A DNA stretch of 5,964 nt from contig JAUCGD010000209.1 of the NCBI GenBank assembly GCA_030377945.1, positions 1-5,964 of the forward strand, read 5' to 3'. The notes below the pieces were generated by a model, which saw only the letters and a list, made by a program, of their open reading frames with translations, was not told the origin of the DNA and did no database searches. Numbering within the stretch: the stretch's first letter is position 1; each line of letters opens with the position of its first letter. Source of the DNA: Desulfobacterales bacterium HSG17. Its GTDB lineage: Bacteria; Desulfobacterota; Desulfobacteria; Desulfobacterales; Desulfococcaceae. Positions 1 to 5,964 of the stretch are shown here, piece after piece. The translations under genes and the position numbers were made by a program.

Positions 1-561
1 CTGCATATTATCTTCCAGGTCAGCATCAAGACTATCTGCTTTAAATGCAGAGTTTCTCAAAGCAGGGCATCCCACAGATGCACAATTTACCGCAGCATGA
101 ATCCGGGGATCATCATAAACACCCGGTTTTCGGATTATGTCATGCTCTATCCAGTCCAGATTTCTTAATTTTCCAAGAAGATTAAAAAATTTCTTTTTCC
201 AGGGGTTTTTTAAAAATGATCCAATATCTTTTATGGATTTAAGATCAGGATATTTTGTAAGTATCAGTTCTATGGTGAAAGCATTATATGCATTAATGAG
301 AAATGCTAGCTGCTGTTCTTTTGTCCATGATTTAAATTCTTTTTGAGTAACACCTGACAAGGAGTTAATATATAGTTTGAGCTTTGCATGATCTTTTTTT
401 AAACCACTGTAATCAACCTGGGATGCAGTTCCATTTTTAATCCATTTAATATGCTTTGTAAGAAGATGATCCCATGTTGTGTGTTTGTGGTCAAATGCCT
501 GTGACGAAACCGGCATTGAAAAAATAAAGATTCCCATAAAAATATAAGTAAGTTTATTCAT
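1..561 (-). CDS. DUF547 domain-containing secreted protein, C-terminus cut by window edge (mirror copy)
   Basis: Minus-strand copy of the gene at 5404-5964, with the same 187 codons. It starts with ATG at 561-559 and runs off the left end of the window without a stop. The N-terminus is signal-peptide-like: Lys3, a hydrophobic stretch at about residues 6-18, and a possible signal peptidase I site after Ser-Gln-Ala22. The DUF547 hallmarks follow: VDYSGL (49-54), LINAYNAFTI (88-97) and the cysteine-containing HAAVNCASVGCP (155-166, Cys160 and Cys165). The molecular function of the family is not established. The gene lies 78 bp downstream of the aconitase stop on the same strand. Because the whole arm is duplicated, this copy is probably the same physical gene as the one at the right end and not a paralogue. 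Confidence 0.85.
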   Translation of the reverse strand, partial: MNKLTYIFMGIFIFSMPVSSQAFDHKHTTWDHLLTKHIKWIKNGTASQVDYSGLKKDHAKLKLYINSLSGVTQKEFKSWTKEQQLAFLINAYNAFTIELILTKYPDLKSIKDIGSFLKNPWKKKFFNLLGKLRNLDWIEHDIIRKPGVYDDPRIHAAVNCASVGCPALRNSAFKADSLDADLEDNMQ

Positions 562-566
562 AGCCG

Positions 567-572
567 CCCCCT
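567..572 (-). promoter_or_regulatory. Shine-Dalgarno site of the left DUF547 copy
   Basis: On the minus strand AGGGGG lies five bases upstream of the ATG at 561. It is a purine-rich ribosome-binding site at normal spacing and supports that start codon. It mirrors 5393-5398. Confidence 0.65.
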
Positions 573-576
573 TTTT

Positions 577-621
577 CAGTGAGCATTTTTCAATTATCAG
601 TAAACAGTTAAATGCTCACTG
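577..621. repeat. 12-bp intergenic stem-loop (left copy)
   Basis: Mirror of 5344-5388. CAGTGAGCATTT and AAATGCTCACTG form a perfect 12-bp stem around a 21-nt loop (589-609), between the aconitase stop and the DUF547 start. Neither strand has a T-run directly after the stem, so it is not a standard Rho-independent terminator. It could be a processing or mRNA-stability hairpin, or a copy of a dispersed small palindromic repeat. Confidence 0.7.
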
Positions 622-639
622 CTCACTAACAATAGCTTA

Positions 640-3216
640 TTATTTACTGACAAGTTTTCTTAAAACATAAGGCAGTATTCCTCCATTTTCAAAGTATTCA
701 ACCTCAATATCTGTATTAAGTCTTGAAATTACTTTAAAACTGATTTTCATTCCGTCTTTTTTTACGGCATCCACATTTAATTCTTTTCTGGGTTTCATGT
801 TATTTACACCGGCAATGGAAAAGGTTTCTGACCCGTCCAGACCGAGTTTTTTCCAGTTTTCATCCTGTTCAAATTGCAGGGGAAGAACACCCATACCCAC
901 CAGGTTGCTTCTATGAATACGTTCGTAAGATTCAACAATTACAGCCTTCACCCCCAAAAGAGTGGTTCCTTTTGCTGCCCAGTCCCTTGATGAACCTGTT
1001 CCGTATTCACTTCCTCCCAGTACTATCAGTGGAACAGATTCATTTCTGTATTTTGTTGAAGCATCATAAATAAACATTTCTTCATTTTCAGGGAATTTAA
1101 GGGTAAAGCTGCCTTCTTTTGGTTTTACCAGCTGGTTTTTAATTCTTATATTAGCAAAGGTTCCACGCATCATGACCTCATGGTTTCCACGCCTTGAGCC
1201 GTAAGAATTGAAATCTTCGGTTTTAACATCTTTACCTGTCAGGTATTTACCGGCCGGATAGATTGCAGGAATGGCCCCTGCCGGAGAGATATGATCTGTT
1301 GTTACTGAATTTCCCATAAGCAAAAGCGGTCTTGCGTTTTTGATGTCCATGGATTTTTCAAGGTCAAGGCTGAAATTTTCAAAATATGGGGGATTTCTTA
1401 TATAGGTTGAGTTTTCATCCCAGTCATATGTAGTGGTTTCTGCAATTTCAAGCTCCTGCCATAATTTATCACCTTCAAATATTTCAGCATATACATTTTT
1501 GTAGAATTCCTGTTTAACATGCTTTTTAACAAGTGCTTCAATCTCTTTGTTTTTAGGCCAGATGTCTTCCAGGTAAACAGGTTCTCCATTGGGGTCCATG
1601 CACAAAGGTCTTTTGACAAGATTAACATCAATACGGCCTGCAATGGCAAAACCTATTACCAGCATGGGAGATGCCAGAAAATTGCCCTTAATATTCTGAT
1701 GAATTCTTGCTTCAAAATTCCTGTTTCCCGAAAGAATTGAAGCGACCGTAAGATCATGGTCGGTTATTAATTGTTCTATTTGAGGATTAAGAGGACCGCT
1801 GTTTCCAATGCAGGTAGTGCAGCCAAATCCTGCAACATGAAACCCTAATGCTTCAAAGTAGGGCATAAGTCCAGCATCTTCAAGATATTTTTGTACAACC
1901 CTGGAACCCGGAGCCAGGGAGGTTTTAACATGGGCAGGAACTTTGATACCTTTTTCTAATGCTTTTTTTGCCATAAGTCCAGCCCCAATCAAAACAGAGG
2001 GGTTGGAGGTATTGGTACAGGAAGTAATGGCAGCAATAACTATACTGCCGTCACCCACACTTATTTCTTTTCCGTTCATATGTGTTGTAAAACGCCGTCT
2101 GCCGCTGGGTTCGCAATAGACTTCCCGTGAGCTTACATATCCTGATTCATCCAGGAACTGGGATATATGCTCTAAATCTGCATCAGGTTTATGATCGCAG
2201 CTAAGAAGTTCTGTAAAATGGTTTTCCAGTTTATGGAGAACAATTCTGTCCTGGGGCCGGGATGGGCCTGCCAAAGATGGAATAACCGTATTAAGATCAA
2301 ATTCCAAAACCTGAGTATATTCAGGGTCATGATCGCCTGTATAAAAAAGATTGAGTTCCCTTGCGCATATATCCACGATTTCAGCCTGATCCTGGCGGTT
2401 GGTCATGTTAAGATATTCCACTGTTTTTTCATCAACAGGAAAAAAGCCCATTGTTGCACCGTATTCAGGACTCATATTGGCAATTGTAGCCCTGTCGGGA
2501 ATAGACAGATTTTTCATGCCCGGGCCGAAAAACTCCACAAATTTTTCAACAACCTTTTGTTCCCTGAGCATCTGGGTTACAGTCAAGACCATATCGCTAG
2601 CTGTAACTCCGGGTTTTAATCTGCCTGTCATTTTTACACCTATGACTTCAGGAACAGACATAAAATAGGGCTGCCCCAGCATAACAGCCTCTGCCTCAAT
2701 TCCTCCTACACCCCATCCCATGACACCAATGCCGTTAATCATTGTGGTGTGGGAATCGGTTCCAACAAGAGAATCCGGGAAGGCCATGATTTTTCCATCC
2801 ATTTCCCCGGTAATTATAACCCTGCCAAGATATTCCAGGTTTACCTGATGACATATGCCGGAGTTAGGGGGAACAACCTTGAAATTATCAAAACTTTTCT
2901 GGGCCCATTTTAACAGTTTGTATCGTTCACTGTTTCGCTCATATTCCTTTGCAACATTTTTGTCCAGGGAATCAGAAGTACCGGTATAATCAAGCTGTAT
3001 AGAATGGTCTATTACAAGTTCAACAGGTATAAGTGGATTAATTTTCTGTGGATCTCCCCCAAGAATCTTAACAGCATCTCGCATGGCTGCCAGATCCACC
3101 ACAGCAGGAACTCCTGTAAAATCCTGCATTAAAACCCTTGCAGGGTTATAATTACCGGGGAAATGGATGGAAAAATCATGGCCTTCCCGGATTCTCTTGT
3201 TGGAACCGATTCCCAC
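640..3216 (-). CDS. acnA: Aconitate hydratase (AcnA/IRP1 type), N-terminus replaced by chimeric sequence
   Basis: Aconitase interconverts citrate and isocitrate through cis-aconitate in the TCA cycle, in the cytoplasm, using a [4Fe-4S] cluster. The frame has 858 codons. Residues from about 25 (PARVLMQDF) to the end match the AcnA family. Visible landmarks are Asp70-His71, His123 in HQVNLEYLG, Asp154-Ser155-His156 in GTDSHT, cluster cysteines Cys400, Cys466 and Cys469 (spacing 66 and 3, as I recall for E. coli AcnA), Arg499 and Arg504 in SGNRNFEAR, and swivel-domain Ser742-Ser743-Arg744 in GSSRDWAAKG. It ends with tandem TAA codons (642-640, 639-637). Residues 1-24 come from the antisense of the right arm, start at a GTG (3216-3214), and resemble nothing in the family. 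The genuine gene would begin roughly 80 residues before PARV, and that part is absent here. Family assignment is near certain; the annotated start is not biological. Confidence 0.95.
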   Translation of the reverse strand: MGIGSNKRIREGHDFSIHFPGNYNPARVLMQDFTGVPAVVDLAAMRDAVKILGGDPQKINPLIPVELVIDHSIQLDYTGTSDSLDKNVAKEYERNSERYKLLKWAQKSFDNFKVVPPNSGICHQVNLEYLGRVIITGEMDGKIMAFPDSLVGTDSHTTMINGIGVMGWGVGGIEAEAVMLGQPYFMSVPEVIGVKMTGRLKPGVTASDMVLTVTQMLREQKVVEKFVEFFGPGMKNLSIPDRATIANMSPEYGATMGFFPVDEKTVEYLNMTNRQDQAEIVDICARELNLFYTGDHDPEYTQVLEFDLNTVIPSLAGPSRPQDRIVLHKLENHFTELLSCDHKPDADLEHISQFLDESGYVSSREVYCEPSGRRRFTTHMNGKEISVGDGSIVIAAITSCTNTSNPSVLIGAGLMAKKALEKGIKVPAHVKTSLAPGSRVVQKYLEDAGLMPYFEALGFHVAGFGCTTCIGNSGPLNPQIEQLITDHDLTVASILSGNRNFEARIHQNIKGNFLASPMLVIGFAIAGRIDVNLVKRPLCMDPNGEPVYLEDIWPKNKEIEALVKKHVKQEFYKNVYAEIFEGDKLWQELEIAETTTYDWDENSTYIRNPPYFENFSLDLEKSMDIKNARPLLLMGNSVTTDHISPAGAIPAIYPAGKYLTGKDVKTEDFNSYGSRRGNHEVMMRGTFANIRIKNQLVKPKEGSFTLKFPENEEMFIYDASTKYRNESVPLIVLGGSEYGTGSSRDWAAKGTTLLGVKAVIVESYERIHRSNLVGMGVLPLQFEQDENWKKLGLDGSETFSIAGVNNMKPRKELNVDAVKKDGMKISFKVISRLNTDIEVEYFENGGILPYVLRKLVSK
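2826..3139. other. Single-copy 314-bp spacer between the arms
   Basis: This is the only unique sequence in the window. On the minus strand it encodes residues 27-131 of the aconitase frame, from RVLMQDFTGV to NLEYLG, and continues in frame into the left arm without a break. It is therefore ordinary aconitase domain-1 coding sequence and not inserted DNA. It would form the loop if the arms paired. The plus-strand copy of aconitase lacks this segment altogether. I see no separate gene or regulatory element in it. Confidence 0.93.
3133..3147. other. Fold-back junction with GCAGG microhomology
   Basis: At 3140 the plus strand switches from antisense aconitase (ending ...AACCCTTGCAGG) to sense aconitase (normally CTTGGCAGGGTT, seen as the complement in the left arm). 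The shared bases are GCAGG at 3140-3144. On the minus strand the conserved PARV is intact (CCT GCA AGG GTT), which implies that CC of the Pro codon is native and so that the microhomology is about 5 nt. Upstream of it the minus frame reads GNYN, unlike any aconitase N-terminus I know. In the plus sense frame an in-frame TAA at 3130-3132 lies just before the junction, showing that no native 5' coding sequence is attached there. Confidence 0.85.
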
Positions 3217-5325
3217 ACCACAATGATTAACGGCATTGGTGTCATGGGATGGGGTGTAGGAGGAATTGAGGCAGAGGCTGTTATGCTGGGGCAGCCCTAT
3301 TTTATGTCTGTTCCTGAAGTCATAGGTGTAAAAATGACAGGCAGATTAAAACCCGGAGTTACAGCTAGCGATATGGTCTTGACTGTAACCCAGATGCTCA
3401 GGGAACAAAAGGTTGTTGAAAAATTTGTGGAGTTTTTCGGCCCGGGCATGAAAAATCTGTCTATTCCCGACAGGGCTACAATTGCCAATATGAGTCCTGA
3501 ATACGGTGCAACAATGGGCTTTTTTCCTGTTGATGAAAAAACAGTGGAATATCTTAACATGACCAACCGCCAGGATCAGGCTGAAATCGTGGATATATGC
3601 GCAAGGGAACTCAATCTTTTTTATACAGGCGATCATGACCCTGAATATACTCAGGTTTTGGAATTTGATCTTAATACGGTTATTCCATCTTTGGCAGGCC
3701 CATCCCGGCCCCAGGACAGAATTGTTCTCCATAAACTGGAAAACCATTTTACAGAACTTCTTAGCTGCGATCATAAACCTGATGCAGATTTAGAGCATAT
3801 ATCCCAGTTCCTGGATGAATCAGGATATGTAAGCTCACGGGAAGTCTATTGCGAACCCAGCGGCAGACGGCGTTTTACAACACATATGAACGGAAAAGAA
3901 ATAAGTGTGGGTGACGGCAGTATAGTTATTGCTGCCATTACTTCCTGTACCAATACCTCCAACCCCTCTGTTTTGATTGGGGCTGGACTTATGGCAAAAA
4001 AAGCATTAGAAAAAGGTATCAAAGTTCCTGCCCATGTTAAAACCTCCCTGGCTCCGGGTTCCAGGGTTGTACAAAAATATCTTGAAGATGCTGGACTTAT
4101 GCCCTACTTTGAAGCATTAGGGTTTCATGTTGCAGGATTTGGCTGCACTACCTGCATTGGAAACAGCGGTCCTCTTAATCCTCAAATAGAACAATTAATA
4201 ACCGACCATGATCTTACGGTCGCTTCAATTCTTTCGGGAAACAGGAATTTTGAAGCAAGAATTCATCAGAATATTAAGGGCAATTTTCTGGCATCTCCCA
4301 TGCTGGTAATAGGTTTTGCCATTGCAGGCCGTATTGATGTTAATCTTGTCAAAAGACCTTTGTGCATGGACCCCAATGGAGAACCTGTTTACCTGGAAGA
4401 CATCTGGCCTAAAAACAAAGAGATTGAAGCACTTGTTAAAAAGCATGTTAAACAGGAATTCTACAAAAATGTATATGCTGAAATATTTGAAGGTGATAAA
4501 TTATGGCAGGAGCTTGAAATTGCAGAAACCACTACATATGACTGGGATGAAAACTCAACCTATATAAGAAATCCCCCATATTTTGAAAATTTCAGCCTTG
4601 ACCTTGAAAAATCCATGGACATCAAAAACGCAAGACCGCTTTTGCTTATGGGAAATTCAGTAACAACAGATCATATCTCTCCGGCAGGGGCCATTCCTGC
4701 AATCTATCCGGCCGGTAAATACCTGACAGGTAAAGATGTTAAAACCGAAGATTTCAATTCTTACGGCTCAAGGCGTGGAAACCATGAGGTCATGATGCGT
4801 GGAACCTTTGCTAATATAAGAATTAAAAACCAGCTGGTAAAACCAAAAGAAGGCAGCTTTACCCTTAAATTCCCTGAAAATGAAGAAATGTTTATTTATG
4901 ATGCTTCAACAAAATACAGAAATGAATCTGTTCCACTGATAGTACTGGGAGGAAGTGAATACGGAACAGGTTCATCAAGGGACTGGGCAGCAAAAGGAAC
5001 CACTCTTTTGGGGGTGAAGGCTGTAATTGTTGAATCTTACGAACGTATTCATAGAAGCAACCTGGTGGGTATGGGTGTTCTTCCCCTGCAATTTGAACAG
5101 GATGAAAACTGGAAAAAACTCGGTCTGGACGGGTCAGAAACCTTTTCCATTGCCGGTGTAAATAACATGAAACCCAGAAAAGAATTAAATGTGGATGCCG
5201 TAAAAAAAGACGGAATGAAAATCAGTTTTAAAGTAATTTCAAGACTTAATACAGATATTGAGGTTGAATACTTTGAAAATGGAGGAATACTGCCTTATGT
5301 TTTAAGAAAACTTGTCAGTAAATAA
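3163..5325 (+). CDS. acnA: Aconitate hydratase (AcnA type), 5'-truncated mirror copy
   Basis: The 720 codons from the first ATG are identical to residues 139-858 of the minus-strand frame. The open frame starts just after a TAA at 3130-3132, and true aconitase sequence starts at about 3142. It keeps Asp16-Ser17-His18, the three cluster cysteines (Cys262 in ITSCTNTS; Cys328 and Cys331 in GCTTCIGNSG), Arg361 and Arg366, and the C-terminal swivel domain with Ser604-Ser605-Arg606. It lacks roughly the first 190 residues of a normal AcnA, including the Asp-His (IDHS) and HQVNLEYL active-site segments of domain 1, so the product could not be a working aconitase. The ATG at 3163 is an internal Met with no convincing Shine-Dalgarno; GGGG at 3157-3160 is too close. 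It is probably the same gene as 640-3216, duplicated by the palindrome. Confidence 0.93.
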   Translation: MDGKIMAFPDSLVGTDSHTTMINGIGVMGWGVGGIEAEAVMLGQPYFMSVPEVIGVKMTGRLKPGVTASDMVLTVTQMLREQKVVEKFVEFFGPGMKNLSIPDRATIANMSPEYGATMGFFPVDEKTVEYLNMTNRQDQAEIVDICARELNLFYTGDHDPEYTQVLEFDLNTVIPSLAGPSRPQDRIVLHKLENHFTELLSCDHKPDADLEHISQFLDESGYVSSREVYCEPSGRRRFTTHMNGKEISVGDGSIVIAAITSCTNTSNPSVLIGAGLMAKKALEKGIKVPAHVKTSLAPGSRVVQKYLEDAGLMPYFEALGFHVAGFGCTTCIGNSGPLNPQIEQLITDHDLTVASILSGNRNFEARIHQNIKGNFLASPMLVIGFAIAGRIDVNLVKRPLCMDPNGEPVYLEDIWPKNKEIEALVKKHVKQEFYKNVYAEIFEGDKLWQELEIAETTTYDWDENSTYIRNPPYFENFSLDLEKSMDIKNARPLLLMGNSVTTDHISPAGAIPAIYPAGKYLTGKDVKTEDFNSYGSRRGNHEVMMRGTFANIRIKNQLVKPKEGSFTLKFPENEEMFIYDASTKYRNESVPLIVLGGSEYGTGSSRDWAAKGTTLLGVKAVIVESYERIHRSNLVGMGVLPLQFEQDENWKKLGLDGSETFSIAGVNNMKPRKELNVDAVKKDGMKISFKVISRLNTDIEVEYFENGGILPYVLRKLVSK

Positions 5326-5343
5326 TAAGCTATTGTTAGTGAG

Positions 5344-5388
5344 CAGTGAGCATTTAACTGTTTACTGATAATTGAAAAATGCTCACTG
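5344..5388. repeat. 12-bp intergenic stem-loop (right copy)
   Basis: CAGTGAGCATTT (5344-5355) pairs perfectly with AAATGCTCACTG (5377-5388) around a 21-nt loop containing TTTACTGATAA. The left stem overlaps a tandem pair of GTGAGCA heptamers (5339-5345, 5346-5352). The hairpin fills most of the 78-bp gap between the aconitase stop and the DUF547 start and ends five bases before the Shine-Dalgarno, so it could affect translation or stability of the downstream message. No T-run follows, so an intrinsic terminator is unlikely. Confidence 0.72.
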
Positions 5389-5392
5389 AAAA

Positions 5393-5398
5393 AGGGGG
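5393..5398 (+). promoter_or_regulatory. Shine-Dalgarno site of the right DUF547 copy
   Basis: AGGGGG lies five bases upstream of the ATG at 5404. The spacing and purine content fit a strong ribosome-binding site and, with the signal peptide that follows, fix the start. Confidence 0.68.
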
Positions 5399-5403
5399 CG
5401 GCT

Positions 5404-5964
5404 ATGAATAAACTTACTTATATTTTTATGGGAATCTTTATTTTTTCAATGCCGGTTTCGTCACAGGCATTTGACCACAAACACACAACATGGGATCATC
5501 TTCTTACAAAGCATATTAAATGGATTAAAAATGGAACTGCATCCCAGGTTGATTACAGTGGTTTAAAAAAAGATCATGCAAAGCTCAAACTATATATTAA
5601 CTCCTTGTCAGGTGTTACTCAAAAAGAATTTAAATCATGGACAAAAGAACAGCAGCTAGCATTTCTCATTAATGCATATAATGCTTTCACCATAGAACTG
5701 ATACTTACAAAATATCCTGATCTTAAATCCATAAAAGATATTGGATCATTTTTAAAAAACCCCTGGAAAAAGAAATTTTTTAATCTTCTTGGAAAATTAA
5801 GAAATCTGGACTGGATAGAGCATGACATAATCCGAAAACCGGGTGTTTATGATGATCCCCGGATTCATGCTGCGGTAAATTGTGCATCTGTGGGATGCCC
5901 TGCTTTGAGAAACTCTGCATTTAAAGCAGATAGTCTTGATGCTGACCTGGAAGATAATATGCAG
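5404..5964 (+). CDS. DUF547 domain-containing secreted protein, C-terminus cut by window edge
   Basis: 187 codons are open to the end of the window with no stop; family members I recall are usually about 230-300 residues, so perhaps a quarter or more is missing. The start is ATG 5404 behind AGGGGG. Residues 1-22 look like a Sec signal peptide: MNKLTY, a hydrophobic core at 6-18, and a Ser-Gln-Ala22 cleavage site. This suggests export to the periplasm, and no lipobox cysteine is present. The mature part has VDYSGL (49-54), a WTKEQQLAFLINAYNAFTI block (79-97) and HAAVNCASVGCP (155-166) with Cys160 and Cys165, the pattern by which I recognise DUF547. No enzymatic role is established for this family. 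The gene is 78 bp downstream of aconitase on the same strand and may be co-transcribed, but nothing in the sequence links it to the TCA cycle. Confidence 0.87.
   Translation, partial: MNKLTYIFMGIFIFSMPVSSQAFDHKHTTWDHLLTKHIKWIKNGTASQVDYSGLKKDHAKLKLYINSLSGVTQKEFKSWTKEQQLAFLINAYNAFTIELILTKYPDLKSIKDIGSFLKNPWKKKFFNLLGKLRNLDWIEHDIIRKPGVYDDPRIHAAVNCASVGCPALRNSAFKADSLDADLEDNMQ

Larger units (their letters stand above)
1..2825. repeat. Left arm of a 2,825-bp perfect inverted repeat
   Basis: This arm is the reverse complement of 3140-5964, with position i pairing with 5965-i. I compared several stretches base by base (for example 1-60, 361-420, 1261-1320 and 2281-2340 with their mirrors) and found no mismatch. 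Every reading frame in one arm has a mirror frame of the same length and protein, which excludes indels and makes substitutions unlikely. Identity ends at 2825/3140: position 2826 is C, while its partner 3139 would require A. The arm holds the 5' part of a DUF547 gene and the last 727 or so codons of an aconitase gene, both on the minus strand. It shows no terminal repeats, target-site duplication or transposase, so it does not look like a mobile element. Confidence 0.97.
3140..5964. repeat. Right arm of the 2,825-bp perfect inverted repeat
   Basis: Reverse complement of 1-2825. It carries the plus-strand aconitase remnant, the intergenic stem-loop and the partial DUF547 gene. The arm ends at 5964, the last base of the window, which is the exact partner of base 1, so the true outer limit of the palindrome is not seen and may be set by the record itself. 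Confidence 0.97.

Noticed and set aside
137..346. 69-codon plus-strand open frame, with mirror at 5619-5828
   Set aside because: It is antisense to the DUF547 gene, whose signal peptide, start site and conserved motifs show that the other strand is the coding one.
1398..1740. Short open frames of 83 (minus) and 73 (plus) codons inside aconitase, with mirrors at 4225-4567
   Set aside because: They are alternate-frame or antisense readings of conserved aconitase codons with no independent support.
2191..2668. Overlapping plus-strand open frames of 142 and 89 codons, with mirrors at 3297-3774
   Set aside because: They lie antisense inside conserved aconitase coding sequence, resemble no family I know, and have no convincing ribosome-binding sites. 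They are shadows of the real frame.
5344..5388. The intergenic hairpin as a Rho-independent terminator for aconitase
   Set aside because: The stem is not GC-rich, the loop is 21 nt, and the bases after the stem are AAAAAGGGGG, not a T-run. On the other strand no T-run follows either.
1..5964. Two divergent aconitase genes and two DUF547 genes as a real paralogous cluster
   Set aside because: The copies are identical mirror images, the intergenic DNA is mirrored too, and one joint sits inside the coding sequence at a 5-nt microhomology. This is one locus seen twice.
1..5964. A transposon, telomere hairpin or plasmid inverted repeat
   Set aside because: There is no transposase, integrase, replication or telomere-resolution gene, no target-site duplication, and the arms contain only housekeeping-type coding sequence.

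Overview
The window is one long inverted repeat. Positions 1-2825 are the reverse complement of 3140-5964, and a single-copy spacer of 314 bp (2826-3139) lies between them. The symmetry axis falls exactly at the midpoint (i pairs with 5965-i), so both ends of the record stop at the same base of the same gene. Only about 3.14 kb of unique sequence is present: most of an aconitase gene (acnA type) followed by the 5' part of a gene for a secreted DUF547-family protein. Each arm carries the same content in mirror orientation.

Layout, left to right: partial DUF547 gene (minus strand, 1-561); a 78-bp intergenic gap with a 12-bp stem-loop; aconitase on the minus strand (640 to about 3144, open to 3216); the spacer, which is the aconitase segment found only in the minus-strand copy; a fold-back junction at 3140-3144; aconitase on the plus strand (sense sequence from about 3142, first ATG 3163, stop 5325); the same 78-bp gap with the stem-loop; and the partial DUF547 gene (plus strand, 5404-5964). 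Neither aconitase copy is complete. The minus copy lacks roughly the first 80 residues, and these are replaced by about 24 codons read from the antisense of the other arm. The plus copy also lacks the roughly 105 residues encoded by the spacer.

The most economical reading is that the palindrome is not a natural locus but a fold-back chimera. A nascent strand ending in GCAGG would have snapped back onto CCTGC about 320 bases earlier on itself and been copied to its end. This pattern is known from multiple displacement amplification of single cells or low-input DNA, and related hairpin artefacts arise in library preparation and assembly. A real, very recent inverted duplication is the alternative, but perfect 2.8-kb arms are expected to be unstable in bacteria and this one would destroy a TCA-cycle gene.

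The native arrangement is probably acnA followed 78 bp later, on the same strand, by the DUF547 gene, possibly co-transcribed. The organism is a bacterium with AT-leaning DNA. The protein style and the repeat-like intergenic sequence (CAGTGAGC / TTTACTGATAA type) remind me of Desulfobacterota (Desulfobacteraceae-like), but this is a weak inference. I see no RNA genes, mobile-element genes, CRISPR arrays or defence systems.
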